A stretch of DNA of 64,000 nt from Achromobacter sp. RTa (GCF_000757485.1 NZ_JPYO01000001.1:116127-180126), one strand, 5' to 3'; positions 44,415 to 58,876 are shown, numbered from the stretch's first letter. Made by a program: numbers and translations. Notes: generated from the sequence alone by a model not told the origin.

Positions 44415-44441
44415 TGCTTTCCATCCCCTCGGGCCAACGAC

Positions 44442-45908
44442 ATGACCGACTCTTCTTCCTCCGGCACGGGCCGCTGGTTTGCCCTGGCCGCCCTGCTTTC
44501 GGCGAATTTCCTCATCATTCTCGACCTCTTCATCGTCAATGTATCGCTGCCCAGCCTGCAGACCCGGCTGGGCGCGAGCTTCTCGCAGGTCCACCTGGTC
44601 ATCGTCGCCTACGACGCCGCGCTCGCCGTGCTGCTGGTCATCGGCGCGCGGCTGGGCGATCTGTACGGCCGCCGCCGCATTTTCCTGTGGGGCATGGGCT
44701 TGTTCACCGCGTCGTCATTGATTTGCGGGCTGGCCCCCGGTCCCGGGATTCTAATTGGCGGGCGCGTGATCCAGGGCGCCGCGGCCGCCCTGCTGATGCC
44801 GCAGGTGCTGGCCTCCATCCGCGTCATGTTCGACGGCGCCAGCCGCGCGCGGGCCTTCGGGGCGATGGGCGCGGTGCAGGGCGTGGCGGCGACCATATCG
44901 CAGCTTGCGGGCGGGTTCCTGATCGAGCAGGACTATGCCGGCCTGGGCTGGCGCACGATATTCCTGATCAACCTGCCTATCGGGCTGGCGGCGATGCTGG
45001 CCGCCCGCCTCTGCATCCCCGAGACGCGCGCATCCGTTTCCAGCCGGCTCGACTTCGCGGGCGCCCTGCTGGCGGCGCTGGGCCTGTTCCTGCTGCTGGT
45101 GCCCATCATGCTGGGGCACGACCACGGCTGGCCCTGGTGGTCGTACGCCGGTCCGGTGGCGGCGGTGCCCGTGCTGGCCGCCTTCGTGCGCTATGAGCGG
45201 GGTCTGTCGAGGCGCGGCGGGGTGCCGCTGATCGAGATGGCCTTGTTCGCCAATCGCCGCTTCGTCACGGGCGTGAGCGCGGTGTTCCTGTTCTTTTCCG
45301 CGATCAGTTCCTTCTTCCTGTCGTTGACCATGCTGCTGCAGTTCGGCCTGGACCTGGGCCCGCTGGCCGCGGGCGCGGTGTTCACGCCGTCTGCGGTCGC
45401 GTTCTTCGCGGCCTCGCTCAGCGGCCCGCGCCTGGCGGAGCGGCTGGGCCGCCGCGCGCTGCTGCTGGGTGTGCTGGTGTTCGGCGCGGGCATCGCCTTG
45501 TCGGCGGCGGGCGCGCTCCTGGACGTGGCCAACATGAGCCTGATCGTGGCGGCGCTGGTGCTCAATGGCGCCGGCCAGGGCGTCGTGATACCGCTGGCGT
45601 TCAACGCCGTGCTGGGTTCGGTGCGGGCGGAAGACGCGGGCATGGGATCGGGCATCTCGTCCACCATGCAATTGACGGGCACCACCGTCGGCGTGGCGGC
45701 GGTGGGCGTGGTGCTGTTCGCGGCGATCGGATCGCCCGAGCTGCTGGGCGTGGACCGCGCGCAGCGCTATGGCCATGCGCTGGCCTGGGCCACGATCTAC
45801 AACCTGGTGGCGGTGGCCGCCAGCTTCCTGCTGTTCGCGCGGCTCACGGGCGGCGCGCAAGCGTCCCGCGCCGTGCCGGCGGCGCGGGCGGAGGCGGCGG
45901 GGGACTGA
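44442..45908 (+). CDS. MFS efflux transporter, DHA2 (14-TM) family
   Basis: 488 residues. Motif A GARLGDLYGRRRIFLWGMGLF and motif C LAGGFLIEQDYAGLGWRTIFLINLPIG place it in the drug:H+ antiporter family with 14 spans. Inner-membrane exporter, presumably of a drug or toxic metabolite. Divergent from TetR with the palindrome operator between them. Confidence 0.9.
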   Translation: MTDSSSSGTGRWFALAALLSANFLIILDLFIVNVSLPSLQTRLGASFSQVHLVIVAYDAALAVLLVIGARLGDLYGRRRIFLWGMGLFTASSLICGLAPGPGILIGGRVIQGAAAALLMPQVLASIRVMFDGASRARAFGAMGAVQGVAATISQLAGGFLIEQDYAGLGWRTIFLINLPIGLAAMLAARLCIPETRASVSSRLDFAGALLAALGLFLLLVPIMLGHDHGWPWWSYAGPVAAVPVLAAFVRYERGLSRRGGVPLIEMALFANRRFVTGVSAVFLFFSAISSFFLSLTMLLQFGLDLGPLAAGAVFTPSAVAFFAASLSGPRLAERLGRRALLLGVLVFGAGIALSAAGALLDVANMSLIVAALVLNGAGQGVVIPLAFNAVLGSVRAEDAGMGSGISSTMQLTGTTVGVAAVGVVLFAAIGSPELLGVDRAQRYGHALAWATIYNLVAVAASFLLFARLTGGAQASRAVPAARAEAAGD

Positions 45909-45932
45909 ACCCGTCGCCGCCCCGCGTGGGCT

Positions 45933-47153
45933 TCATGCCGGGGTCAGGGTGCGCAGTTTGCGCAATTCCGGGAACCACCACATCCACAGCCCCGCCACCG
46001 CCACGGTGCCCACGCCGCCGATCACGACGGCGGGCACCGCGCCGACCAGGGCGGCCAACATGCCGGACTCGAATTCGCCCAGCTGGTTGGAGGCGCTGAC
46101 GAACAACGTGTTCACCGCGCTGACGCGGCCCAGCATATGGTCGGGCGTGTTCAGCTGCACCAGCGAGGACCGCACCACCACGCTGATGGAGTCGGCAGCG
46201 CCCAGCACCACCAGCGCGGCCACCGACAGCGGGATCGAGGTGGACAGCCCGAACACCGTGGTCGCCGCGCCGAACAGCACCAGGGCGCCGAACAGCAGCC
46301 GCCCCACATGCTCGCCCAGGCTCAGCCGCGCCAGCGTGAGGGACATGAGCATGGCGCCGCAGGCCGGGGCGGCGCGCAGCGCGCCCAGCGCCCAGGGGCC
46401 GGCGTTCAGGATGTCCTTGGCGAAGATGGGCAGCAGCGCCGTCGCGCCGCCCAGCAGCACGGCGAACAGGTCCAGCGACAGCGTGCCCAGCAGCAGGCGG
46501 CGCTGGAAGATGAAGGTGATGCCCGCGAACAAGGTGCGCCAGGTGGTGGGCTCCTTGCGCGGGGGCGCGCGGTCAACGGACATGCTGGCGATGGAAGCGA
46601 AGGCGGTCAGGTACAGGGCGGCGGCCACGCAATAGATCCAGCCCGCGCCCAGGCCGTAGCCCACGCCGCCCAGCGCGGGCCCGGCGATCTGCGCGATCTG
46701 CCCGCCCGAGGACGACAGCGCGGTGGCGCGCGGCAGCCAGGCGCGCGGCACGATGGCGGGGATCAGCGTGGTGAGGGTGGGCGCCTCGAAGGCGCGCGCC
46801 GAGCTCATGACGATGAGCGTGGCGTAGATCAGCGGCCTGCCGCCCAGGCCGTGGAGCGCGGCCGCCGCCAGCGTCAGCGTGGCCAGGGCCTCGATGGCCA
46901 TGCAGATAGCCACGATCTTGCGGCGGTCGTAGCGGTCGGCCACGTGGCCGACCACCAGCGTCAGCGCCGCCATGGGCAGGAATTGCGCCAGCCCGATCAG
47001 GCCCAGGTCCAGCGCGCTGCCGGACAGTTCGTAGATCTGCCAGCCCACCGCGACGGACACGATCTGGAAGGCCAGCGACGCGCCCACGCGGGCGCAGAGG
47101 AAATGCAGGAAGGCGGGACGGGAAAGCGGACTGGAGGCGTCGGGGGCAGGCAT
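45933..47153 (-). CDS. MFS transporter (EntS-like, MFS_3 group)
   Basis: 406 residues from ATG 47153. About 12 spans; motif VVGHVADRYDRRKIVAIC (motif A-like) and PRAWLPRATALSSSGGQIAQIAGPALGG fit the enterobactin-exporter/MFS_3 type. Could export a siderophore or other small molecule. Convergent with the DHA2 pump gene, 24 bp between stops, and divergent from the LysR gene, which may regulate it. Confidence 0.85.
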   Translation of the reverse strand: MPAPDASSPLSRPAFLHFLCARVGASLAFQIVSVAVGWQIYELSGSALDLGLIGLAQFLPMAALTLVVGHVADRYDRRKIVAICMAIEALATLTLAAAALHGLGGRPLIYATLIVMSSARAFEAPTLTTLIPAIVPRAWLPRATALSSSGGQIAQIAGPALGGVGYGLGAGWIYCVAAALYLTAFASIASMSVDRAPPRKEPTTWRTLFAGITFIFQRRLLLGTLSLDLFAVLLGGATALLPIFAKDILNAGPWALGALRAAPACGAMLMSLTLARLSLGEHVGRLLFGALVLFGAATTVFGLSTSIPLSVAALVVLGAADSISVVVRSSLVQLNTPDHMLGRVSAVNTLFVSASNQLGEFESGMLAALVGAVPAVVIGGVGTVAVAGLWMWWFPELRKLRTLTPA

Positions 47154-47311
47154 GGGGGGGTGGGCGGGGGCGCGCGGCGGGCGCCGGAACCGGCATTCTA
47201 GGGACAATTCGCTGACGGGAAACTAAGAGGGGGGCCGCGCGCCCGGCCCGGATTCATGCATGAAATGGAGGTCGGGCGTATATATTTCCAGTTTCCGCAT
47301 CAGCGTCTTCG

Positions 47312-48274
47312 ATGGACGTATCCCCCATGGCCACGCTTCCCGATCTGAGTTCCCGCGAGCTGCAGGCGATCTGCACCGTCGCCGAATGCGGCAGCTTCGT
47401 GGCTGCCGCCCTGACGCTGCACATCTCGCAGCCCGCGTTGACGCGCACGGTGCAGCGCGTGGAAAAGGCGCTGGGCGTGGAGCTGTTCCATCGTTCCACG
47501 CGGCGGGTGGAGACCACGGCGGCGGGCCAGGAGTTCGTGTCGCTGGCGAACCGCGTTCTTTCCGACTTGCGTATTTCGTTCGAGAACATGCGCGAGATCT
47601 CCGATGAGCAGCGCGGCCGCAGCATCGTGTCCGCGGTGATGTCGGTGGCCTATACCCAGCTGCCGGGCATCGTGGCCCGGTACCGGGAATCCCGGCCCCG
47701 CATCGAACTGCAGATCCGCGAGGGCGTGCATGGCACGGTGCTGGACGACGTGCGCAGCGGCGTGGCCGACATGGGGATCACCTACATCGACGAGGTGCCG
47801 GGCGAGTTTTCGGTCGTGTCGCTGGGCCGCGAGGTCTTCCACGTGGTGATGCCGCGCAAGCATCCGCTGTCCACGCAGGCGGGCTTGACGCTGGAGCAGC
47901 TGGCGCCGTATGCGCTGGTCTCGCTGCCCAGGGAGGCGCAGACGCGGCGCCTGATCGACAGCCATGCCTCGATCGCCGGCGTGCCGCTGCGGCACGCGGT
48001 CACCGTGAGCCAGTTCGCCACGGTGATGCAATGCGTGTGGGCGGGCGTGGGGATCGCCATCGTGCCCGGCGGCGCGGTGCCCGCCGCGCTGAGCGCGGAC
48101 CTGGTGGCGCGGCCGCTGACCCGGCCGGCGCTCAGCCAGGCCATCGGCGTGGTGTATCTCAAGGAGCGCGGCCTGACGCCCAGCAGCAGCGGCTTCCTGG
48201 CGCAGTTGCGCAACGACTGGGTGCAAGTGGTTCCCGCCGCGCGCGGCCGCCGGGGGCGGCGCGAAGGGGCCTGA
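47312..48274 (+). CDS. LysR-family regulator
   Basis: 320 residues from ATG 47312; ATG 47327 is also possible. HTH: CGSFVAAALTLHISQPALTRTVQRVEKALGVELFHR (read in parts). Substrate-binding domain follows (SAVMSVAYTQLPGIVARYRESRPRIELQIREG). Typical LTTR lengths are 290-330. Divergent from an MFS gene, the usual target position, with 158 bp between. Confidence 0.9.
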   Translation: MDVSPMATLPDLSSRELQAICTVAECGSFVAAALTLHISQPALTRTVQRVEKALGVELFHRSTRRVETTAAGQEFVSLANRVLSDLRISFENMREISDEQRGRSIVSAVMSVAYTQLPGIVARYRESRPRIELQIREGVHGTVLDDVRSGVADMGITYIDEVPGEFSVVSLGREVFHVVMPRKHPLSTQAGLTLEQLAPYALVSLPREAQTRRLIDSHASIAGVPLRHAVTVSQFATVMQCVWAGVGIAIVPGGAVPAALSADLVARPLTRPALSQAIGVVYLKERGLTPSSSGFLAQLRNDWVQVVPAARGRRGRREGA

Positions 48275-48282
48275 CCGGCCAA

Positions 48283-49461
48283 TCAATCCGCCCTCAAGGC
48301 GTCATGGACCGTCAGGGCGGCGCCGACGCCCAGGCCCGTCAGGAACACGCCTGCCGCCAGCTGGCCGCTTCCTGCCGCGAGCAGCGGTGACGCCAATGGA
48401 ACGAACGACAGGATCGAAACGTTGTTCAGGGTTTCCGCGGCGGCCAGCACCGCGCCCTTGTCGCGCTCAGAGCGGTTCGCCAGCACGGCGGTGGACAGCG
48501 GCGCGCCCGCGCCCAGCGCGGCTCCCCATGCGGCCAGGCAAACGAGCGCGCCCGGCAGCGGCAAGGGCAGCAGATAGAACGCGGCCACGGAGGCAATGAG
48601 CAGCGCGGTGGTGATGACCAGCGCCCGCTCTTCGCCGGAACCAAGGCGCCGCAACGTGCCGGCGCAGAGATTGCCCGCGGCGAGCCCGATGCCGAATGCG
48701 GCCACGCTAAGCCCGACATGGGCCACGTCCAGCTGATAGCGCATGCGCAAGACTTCCCCCGACAGCAGGAACGCGGCAACGCCGGTCCCATTCCAAAGCC
48801 CCTTGGCGAGCAGGGGGCGCACGATGAGCGGCCTGCGCAGCCATTGCATCGCGCGCATGGGGCCCGGCGAGGCGGGAGCGCGGCGGCCGGGTATCGCGAT
48901 GGCGCCCGCGATGCAGGCGGCGAGGCATCCCGCCGAAGTCAGCACGAAGGGCGCGCGCCAGCCTATCCACTGGGTAAGCAGGCCGGCAAGCGCGGGGCCC
49001 GCCGCGATGCCCGCGGTCATGCCGAGCATGACGGCGCCCATGGCCGACGCATGGCGCTCGCGCGGGACGGATTCGGCGACCAGCGCGAACGCATTGGGGA
49101 CGATGATCGCGGAGGCGAGGCCGCCAAAAATCCGCAGTGCCACCGCGATTTCGAAAGTCGGCGCGAAGGCGATGCCCAGGCCGTCTGCCGCGGACAATAG
49201 CAACGCGAAGAGCAATAGGCGGCGCCGGTCGATACGGTCCGACAGGTGGCCGAAGACGGGCGCCGCGATCGCGTACGCGAGCGCATAGCTGGAGATCAGC
49301 CATGCGACCTGGGCGGAACTGGCGCCGAAGGCGCCGCTGAGCGGGTTCAACATCGCCGTGAGCATGAATTCGCTCGCGCCGACGAAGAATACGGACATCG
49401 AAAGAACGGACAGCAAAGGTCCGTCATTGCCCGCAGGGGCAATTGTTTTGGAATGGCGCAT
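48283..49461 (-). CDS. MFS transporter (DHA1 family)
   Basis: 392 residues. About 12 spans, with motif A GHLSDRIDRRRLLLFALLLS and PRERHASAMGAVMLGMTAGIAAGPALAG. Likely an efflux pump of the AraJ/Cmx type. Convergent with the LysR gene (9-bp gap), single gene on its strand. Confidence 0.88.
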   Translation of the reverse strand: MRHSKTIAPAGNDGPLLSVLSMSVFFVGASEFMLTAMLNPLSGAFGASSAQVAWLISSYALAYAIAAPVFGHLSDRIDRRRLLLFALLLSAADGLGIAFAPTFEIAVALRIFGGLASAIIVPNAFALVAESVPRERHASAMGAVMLGMTAGIAAGPALAGLLTQWIGWRAPFVLTSAGCLAACIAGAIAIPGRRAPASPGPMRAMQWLRRPLIVRPLLAKGLWNGTGVAAFLLSGEVLRMRYQLDVAHVGLSVAAFGIGLAAGNLCAGTLRRLGSGEERALVITTALLIASVAAFYLLPLPLPGALVCLAAWGAALGAGAPLSTAVLANRSERDKGAVLAAAETLNNVSILSFVPLASPLLAAGSGQLAAGVFLTGLGVGAALTVHDALRAD

Positions 49462-49612
49462 GCTTTTCCCGTGGAAACGCGGGTTGAGGGGAGTGAGGAA
49501 AACCGGGGGAGATCGTCGGCGCCGGGCGGTGGCCTAAGAGGCGGCCTGGGAGGCGGCGGGACGATGGAGTGCGCGAGGCAGAGACAGCCGCGAGGGCCGG
49601 AGAAGATCAGGA

Positions 49613-49628
49613 CCGGTCAGTGGACCGG
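49613..49628 (-). terminator. Hairpin after the thioredoxin reductase operon
   Basis: ccggtc / gaccgg stem with a 4-nt loop, 38 bp beyond the end of the operon. No T run on the minus strand side, so the assignment is tentative. Confidence 0.35.
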
Positions 49629-49665
49629 CCCTGCCAGGCAATGATATGGGGTTGCCAGGGAACTT

Positions 49666-51653
<1,988 letters not shown>

Positions 51654-51692
51654 GGTTTGTCTCCCTTGTCGCTTTCTTGTGTAGGGCACAGC

Positions 51693-52925
51693 TCAGGGGC
51701 CGACCGCGATCGCGCCATCGCGCCGCAGTTCGGCCAGCGCCTGCGGCGCCAGTCCCAGCACGTCGCGCAGGACCGGCTCCGTATGGGCGCCCAATACCGG
51801 CGGCGCGCTGCGGTATTCCACGGGCGTCGCCGATAAATGCAGGGGGTTGCCGACCAGGTCGGCGCAGCCGGTTTGCGCGCCGGGCATCGGCACGCGCATG
51901 CCGCGTTGCAGGACCTGGGGGTCGGCGAACACTTGTTCCAGGCCGTTTATCGGGCCGCAGGGCACCGCCAGCGCTTCCAGTTCGCGCAGCCAGTGCGCGC
52001 TGGGACGGAGCGCCATTTGCGCCTGGATCAGGGGGATCAGCGTCTCGCGCGAGGCCAGGCGCGCGGTATTGGTGGCATAGCGCGGCTCGTCGGCCAGCTC
52101 GGGGCGGCCGATGGCGCCGCAGAAGCGGCGGAACTGCGCGTCGTTGCCTACCGTCACGATGACGTGGCCGTCGCGGGTGGCGAAGTCCTGGTACGGCACG
52201 ATGTTGGGATGGGCATTGCCCAGGCGTTCGGGCTCGCGGCCGCTGGCCAGGAAATTCATGGCCTGGTTGGCCAGCGCCGCCACCTGCACGTCCAGCAGGG
52301 CCACGTCCACGTGCTGGCCCTCGCCCGTGCGGTCGCGGTGCGCCAGCGCGGCCTGGATGCCGGCGGTGGCATACAGGCCCGTCAGGATGTCCGTCAGCGC
52401 CACGCCCACCTTCAACGGCCCGGCGCCGGGCTGCCCGTCGCCGCGGCCGGTGATGCTCATCAGGCCGCCCATGCCCTGGATCAGGAAGTCATAGCCCGGC
52501 CGCGCGGCGTAGGGGCCGTCCTGGCCGAAGCCGGTGATGGAGCAGTACACCAGCCCCGGGTGCCGATGCCTGAGCGTGTCGTAGTCCAGGCCGTAGGCCC
52601 GCAGCCCGCCTACCTTGAAGTTCTCGATCAGCACATCGCATTGCGCTGCCAGCGCGGCCACCAGCCGCTGCCCTTCGGCGGTGGCGATGTCCACGGCGAC
52701 GGACTTCTTGTTGCGGTTGGCGCCGGCGAAATAGGCCGATTGCGCGACTTCGCCCCATTGCGGATCGCTGATCCAGGGCGGACCCCAGCCGCGTGTGTCG
52801 TCGCCCTGGCCCGGCCGTTCGATCTTGATGACCTCCGCGCCCAGGTCCGCCAGCAGCTGGCTCGCCCAGGGGCCCGCCAGCACGCGCGAAAGGTCCAGCA
52901 CCCGCAGGTGCGACAGTGCGCCCAT
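51693..52925 (-). CDS. CaiB/BaiF (class III) CoA-transferase
   Basis: 410 residues. Typical start LSHLRVLDLSRVLAGPWASQLLADLGAEVIKIERPG (read in parts), and NKKSVAVDIATAEGQ. The catalytic Asp is expected in the GYDFLIQGMGGLMSITG region (FLIQ). It moves CoA between carboxylates (formyl-CoA, succinyl-CoA or carnitine type). Placed between the UGSC pair and the Bug gene, so it may activate the substrate of the reductase. Confidence 0.9.
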   Translation of the reverse strand: MGALSHLRVLDLSRVLAGPWASQLLADLGAEVIKIERPGQGDDTRGWGPPWISDPQWGEVAQSAYFAGANRNKKSVAVDIATAEGQRLVAALAAQCDVLIENFKVGGLRAYGLDYDTLRHRHPGLVYCSITGFGQDGPYAARPGYDFLIQGMGGLMSITGRGDGQPGAGPLKVGVALTDILTGLYATAGIQAALAHRDRTGEGQHVDVALLDVQVAALANQAMNFLASGREPERLGNAHPNIVPYQDFATRDGHVIVTVGNDAQFRRFCGAIGRPELADEPRYATNTARLASRETLIPLIQAQMALRPSAHWLRELEALAVPCGPINGLEQVFADPQVLQRGMRVPMPGAQTGCADLVGNPLHLSATPVEYRSAPPVLGAHTEPVLRDVLGLAPQALAELRRDGAIAVGP

Positions 52926-52983
52926 CGTTCCCCTCCCCGTGTCGGCGCGTTCCGTGGCGCGCCATCGCGACGCAATGCGGCCG

Positions 52984-53562
52984 CTATTGCAGTTCCACGC
53001 GCACCTGCAGCGGAGCCTTGGTGCCCAGCCATACCTGCTGCGCCTGCTCCTTGATCTGGGCGACGCGCTGCGCCACCTCCTCGGCCGTGATGGAGCTGAC
53101 TGGATGCGCGATCACGACAGGCTCCAGCGTCTTCATGCCGATGGCCTGCCGGGTCAGTTCGGTTTCGCGCGCGAATTCGGTGGTGATGATGACGGCGCTG
53201 GGCACACCCAATCGTTCCAGCGCGATGGAGTCGCGCACGCAGGCCGAGCAGCACGAACCGCAGTCGCCGATGGCGGTGAGCACGATGTCGTTCTCGGCCG
53301 CGATGCGTTCGATGAGTTCGGGGGCCGCATCCTTGGAGAAGCTGTGCTTGACGTAGTAGTTGACCTGGGCGAATTCGATGTCCTCGCCCAGCGCTGCCGC
53401 CGCGCCGCGCAGCAGCTTGTTGGCGTTCCACTTGGAGTTGTCGAGGATGCCCAGCCGCAGCCCGGCCAGGGCTGTCTTGCGCGCCGATACCGGCGCGTCC
53501 TCGAAGCGCAGAGCGCCGCGCGGGTCGAACACCGCGACTTTTTCACCGTTGTTCATCTGCAT
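52984..53562 (-). CDS. UGSC-family protein, small part with CGSC motif
   Basis: 192 residues from ATG 53562 (MQMNNGEK; Met3 is an alternative). It contains IGDCGSCCSACVRDSIALE (about 99-117). In selenoprotein members of this family the first Cys is selenocysteine (UGSC); here it is Cys (TGC-type codon), so no SECIS/selA dependence. These domains belong to a thiol-based reductase group related to glycine/proline reductase-type chemistry. It is followed by a CaiB CoA-transferase and preceded by the large partner. Confidence 0.7.
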   Translation of the reverse strand: MQMNNGEKVAVFDPRGALRFEDAPVSARKTALAGLRLGILDNSKWNANKLLRGAAAALGEDIEFAQVNYYVKHSFSKDAAPELIERIAAENDIVLTAIGDCGSCCSACVRDSIALERLGVPSAVIITTEFARETELTRQAIGMKTLEPVVIAHPVSSITAEEVAQRVAQIKEQAQQVWLGTKAPLQVRVELQ

Positions 53563-53595
53563 GTTCCTGCTCCTGGTTGTGTCCTGGGCGCCGCG

Positions 53596-54711
53596 TCAGA
53601 TGGCGCAGGCGCCGCTCGTGCAATCGCCGGCTCCGGCGGCATTGGCGCCGTCGATCGCGCGCAGCACGGGCGTGCTCATGTGCCCCCAGCCGGGGATCAG
53701 CACCGAAAAACGGCCGGCCTCGCCGCCCATCACGAACAGATGGATGTGATCGGGGCTGTGCACGATGGGGATACGGGTGTCGTCCTCGCGCTTGTAGTAC
53801 TTCGGCAGGTTGCGGTTGTAGACCTTGCCGTAGCGGTGGCCATAGGCCAGGTCGATGAAGCGGTTGCCGTGATTGACGTACAGGTAGTTGCGCACGTCGG
53901 CGCGCGACCAGCCGTGCTTGCCGATGGTCTGGGCATGCTCCAGGCCCAGCACCACGGCGATGTGGCCGCCCAGCACGGCGCTGTTGGACGCGATGGTGCT
54001 CATGGCGGAGCACATGGTGTCCAGGATGCCCTCGGGGTCGTTCGAAATATGGTTGGTCACGCTGTGCGGCGCCTCGGCGGCCATTGCGAAGACGGTGGAG
54101 TCCTCGGGCTTGTAGCCATGCTCCACGTGATACGGCGCCAGCGGGCTTTGCAGCTCGTTTTCGCAGACGCAGTAGGTATATTTGCCGGGATGGCCCAGCG
54201 TGCTCTTGTCCAGGTCACCGGGCCAGCCGCCGCCCACGTTCAGCATGATCAGGCGCAGCGCCCGGCCGATGGTGGCGTTGGCGCGGTTGCCCGAACCGAA
54301 GGCGTTGACGCCGCCGTTCATGCCGATCTCGCGGGCAATGGGCCCGTTGACCACCAGCAGGGGCGAGGCCACGTGCGTGGTCGCCTGCACGCCGTTGAGG
54401 TTGAAGGCCTGGTCGGTAATGGCCTTCACGCCCGCCAGCACCACCGGGGCGTACTCCGGCTTGCAGCCGGCCATCACCATGTTGATGGCCAGGACCTCGC
54501 GGGTCAGTTCGCCCCAGCGCGGCGCCACGCGGGCTTCCACGAAGCCGGCGTCTCCGCCCAGCCGTTCCACGATCTCGTCGATCTTCTGCCGGGTAGGCGG
54601 CACCACCGGCAGGCCATCGGTGAAGCCTCGCTCGTAGTAGTACTCCACCAGGTCCACGCCGGCCGGAACCATGCCCGCCGGCGACGCGTTGGTCTGCAGA
54701 ACCGCGCTCAT
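53596..54711 (-). CDS. UGSC-associated large protein
   Basis: 371 residues. It begins with DLVEYYYERGFTDGLPVVPPTRQKIDEIVE, contains Cys in MVMAGCKPEY and CVCENELQSPLAPYH, and ends GAGDCTSGACAI, a second thiol-rich tail. In many genomes this domain precedes the UGSC motif in the same polypeptide; here the two are separate genes with a 33-bp gap. Enzyme chemistry is not established. First gene of the five-gene operon that ends with thioredoxin reductase. Confidence 0.7.
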   Translation of the reverse strand: MSAVLQTNASPAGMVPAGVDLVEYYYERGFTDGLPVVPPTRQKIDEIVERLGGDAGFVEARVAPRWGELTREVLAINMVMAGCKPEYAPVVLAGVKAITDQAFNLNGVQATTHVASPLLVVNGPIAREIGMNGGVNAFGSGNRANATIGRALRLIMLNVGGGWPGDLDKSTLGHPGKYTYCVCENELQSPLAPYHVEHGYKPEDSTVFAMAAEAPHSVTNHISNDPEGILDTMCSAMSTIASNSAVLGGHIAVVLGLEHAQTIGKHGWSRADVRNYLYVNHGNRFIDLAYGHRYGKVYNRNLPKYYKREDDTRIPIVHSPDHIHLFVMGGEAGRFSVLIPGWGHMSTPVLRAIDGANAAGAGDCTSGACAI

Positions 54712-54848
54712 CGGAATCTCCTCGTTGCTGTCGGATGACGTTGCGAAGAGGATAGGAGCGGTACGCTATTTATAACAAGAACAATCTATTTCCATAAATG
54801 ATTGCGAAAAATGCATAAATACATGAATACTGTGGCGCGCATGCGAAT

Positions 54849-54872
54849 CGGGGCGGCCCGCAGGCCGCCCCG
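54849..54872 (-). terminator. Strong hairpin at the end of the leucine-degradation operon
   Basis: cggggcggcc / ggccgccccg: perfect 10-bp stem, 4-nt loop, 49 bases past the alpha-subunit stop. It lies between two minus-strand operons. No T run follows. Confidence 0.55.
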
Positions 54873-54920
54873 AGTTCACTTCCGCGGCGCATGGCGCCGC
54901 CGCGCGCGAGATGCGCCAGG

Positions 54921-56933
<2,013 letters not shown>

Positions 56934-56989
56934 GGATGTCATCCAGGCTGAAATTATTCTTGAACTGCGGTGAGGGCGGCTGCGCCGCC

Positions 56990-58597
56990 CTACATGCGGA
57001 ACACGCCGAACTTGGTGTCTTCGATGGGCGCGTTCAGCGCGGCCGACAAGGCCAGGCCCAGCACGCGGCGCGTATCGGACGGGGCGATGATGCCGTCGTC
57101 CCACAGGCGCGCGGTGGCGTAATAGGGATGCCCTTCGTGTTCGTACTGTTCGCGGATGGGAGCCTTGAAGGCGGCCTCTTCCTCCGCCGACCATTGGCCG
57201 CCGCGGGCTTCGATGCCATCGCGCTTCACGGTGGCCAGCACGCTGGCCGCCTGCTCGCCGCCCATGACCGAGATGCGGGCGTTGGGCCACATGAACAGCA
57301 TGCGGGGCGAATAGGCGCGGCCGCACATGCCGTAGTTGCCGGCGCCGAACGAGCCGCCGATGAGCACGGTGAACTTGGGCACGTTGGCGGTGGCCACGGC
57401 CGTCACCATCTTGGCGCCATGGCGGGCGATGCCTTCGTTTTCGTACTTGCGGCCCACCATGAAGCCCGTGATGTTCTGCAGGAAGACCAACGGGATCTTG
57501 CGCTGCGCGCACAGTTCGATGAAGTGCGCGCCCTTCTGCGCGGACTCCGAGAACAGGATGCCGTTATTGGCGACGATGCCCACCGGCATGCCGTGGATGT
57601 GGGCGAAACCGGTAACCAGCGTGGGTCCGAAGCGCGCCTTGAACTCGTCGAATTCGGAACCGTCCACGATGCGCGCGATGACTTCGCGCACGTCGTACGG
57701 CTTGCGGGTGTCGGCGGGGATGATGCCGTTCAGTTCGGAGGGGTCGTAGCGCGGTTCGCGCACGGGCACGGTGGCCAGCGGCTGCGGTTTCTTGCGGTTC
57801 AAACGCGCGACCGCGTTGCGCGCCAGCTGCAGCGCGTGCATGTCGTTCGCCGCCAGGTGGTCGGCCACGCCCGACAGGCGCGTGTGCACGTCGCCGCCGC
57901 CCAGGTCCTCGGCGCTGACTTCCTCGCCCGTGGCGGCCTTCACCAGCGGCGGGCCGCCCAGGAAGATGGTGCCCTGGTTCTTGACGATGATCGACTCGTC
58001 GCTCATGGCGGGCACGTAGGCGCCGCCGGCGGTGCAGGAACCCATCACCACCGCGATCTGCGAGATGCCCTGCGCGGACATCTGCGCCTGGTTGTAGAAG
58101 ATACGGCCGAAGTGTTCGCGGTCGGGGAAGACTTCGTCCTGCTGCGGCAGGTTGGCGCCGCCTGAATCCACCAGGTAGACGCAGGGCAGGTGGTTCTGCG
58201 CGGCGATCTCCTGCGCGCGCAGGTGCTTTTTGACCGTCATCGGATAGTAGGTGCCGCCCTTGACCGTGGCGTCGTTGCAGACGATCACGCATTCCGTGCC
58301 CGCCACCCGCCCGATGCCGGTAATGACGCCGGCGCCCGGCGCTTCGCCGCCGTACATGCCATGGGCCGCCATCGGCGACAGTTCCAGGAACGGGGTGCCC
58401 GGGTCGATCAGGTTCTCGACGCGGTCGCGCGGCAGGAGCTTGCCGCGCGCCACGTGCTTGGCGCGCGCGGCCTCGCTGCCGCCCAGCGCGGTGTGCGCCA
58501 GCTTCTCGTTCAGGTCGTCCAGCTGCGCCTGCATGGCGCGCGCATTGTCGGTGTAGTCCTGCGACCGCGTATTGATGCGGGATTCAATGATGGGCAT
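56990..58597 (-). CDS. liuB: Methylcrotonyl-CoA carboxylase beta subunit (carboxyltransferase)
   Basis: 535 residues from ATG 58597. Crotonase-like carboxyltransferase: [96 protein letters not shown] and [16 protein letters not shown]. With the biotin subunit it carboxylates 3-methylcrotonyl-CoA in leucine catabolism. Gap of 305 bp to the thiolase upstream, occupied by a hairpin-forming repeat. Confidence 0.93.
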   Translation of the reverse strand: MPIIESRINTRSQDYTDNARAMQAQLDDLNEKLAHTALGGSEAARAKHVARGKLLPRDRVENLIDPGTPFLELSPMAAHGMYGGEAPGAGVITGIGRVAGTECVIVCNDATVKGGTYYPMTVKKHLRAQEIAAQNHLPCVYLVDSGGANLPQQDEVFPDREHFGRIFYNQAQMSAQGISQIAVVMGSCTAGGAYVPAMSDESIIVKNQGTIFLGGPPLVKAATGEEVSAEDLGGGDVHTRLSGVADHLAANDMHALQLARNAVARLNRKKPQPLATVPVREPRYDPSELNGIIPADTRKPYDVREVIARIVDGSEFDEFKARFGPTLVTGFAHIHGMPVGIVANNGILFSESAQKGAHFIELCAQRKIPLVFLQNITGFMVGRKYENEGIARHGAKMVTAVATANVPKFTVLIGGSFGAGNYGMCGRAYSPRMLFMWPNARISVMGGEQAASVLATVKRDGIEARGGQWSAEEEAAFKAPIREQYEHEGHPYYATARLWDDGIIAPSDTRRVLGLALSAALNAPIEDTKFGVFRM

Positions 58598-58635
58598 GGG
58601 GTTCCACCCGTCCTGCTTGTTGGGAATTTGGGGGG

Positions 58636-58876
58636 GTAGGATGGGTGGAGCGCGAGAGATCAGCGGCAAGAACGCCGCCGCCTCAACGCGCGCAACCCAT
58701 CGAACTGACGTTGTGTTGGGGCTGAAGATCAAAAAGAACCGCGGTGCTGCATGACGGTTGTGGGGCCCATCCCTTTCTGGCTGAGGCCGCTTGGGGATTT
58801 GATCCGGCCTGATGGGTTGCGCGCGTTGAGACGTTTGGGCTTTTGCCATTGGCCTCTCGCGCTTCACCCATCCTAC
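58636..58876. repeat. Intergenic inverted-repeat element
   Basis: Outer arms gtaggatgggtggagcgcga(gag) at 58636-58658 and ctctcgcgcttcacccatcc(tac) at 58854-58876 are near-perfect inverted repeats. A second perfect 20-bp pair lies inside: ctcaacgcgcgcaacccatc (58682-58701) and gatgggttgcgcgcgttgag (58811-58830). The whole 240-bp unit can fold as a long hairpin and resembles a dispersed non-coding element. A gc-rich hairpin with TTTTG loop follows at 58877-58897. Confidence 0.7.
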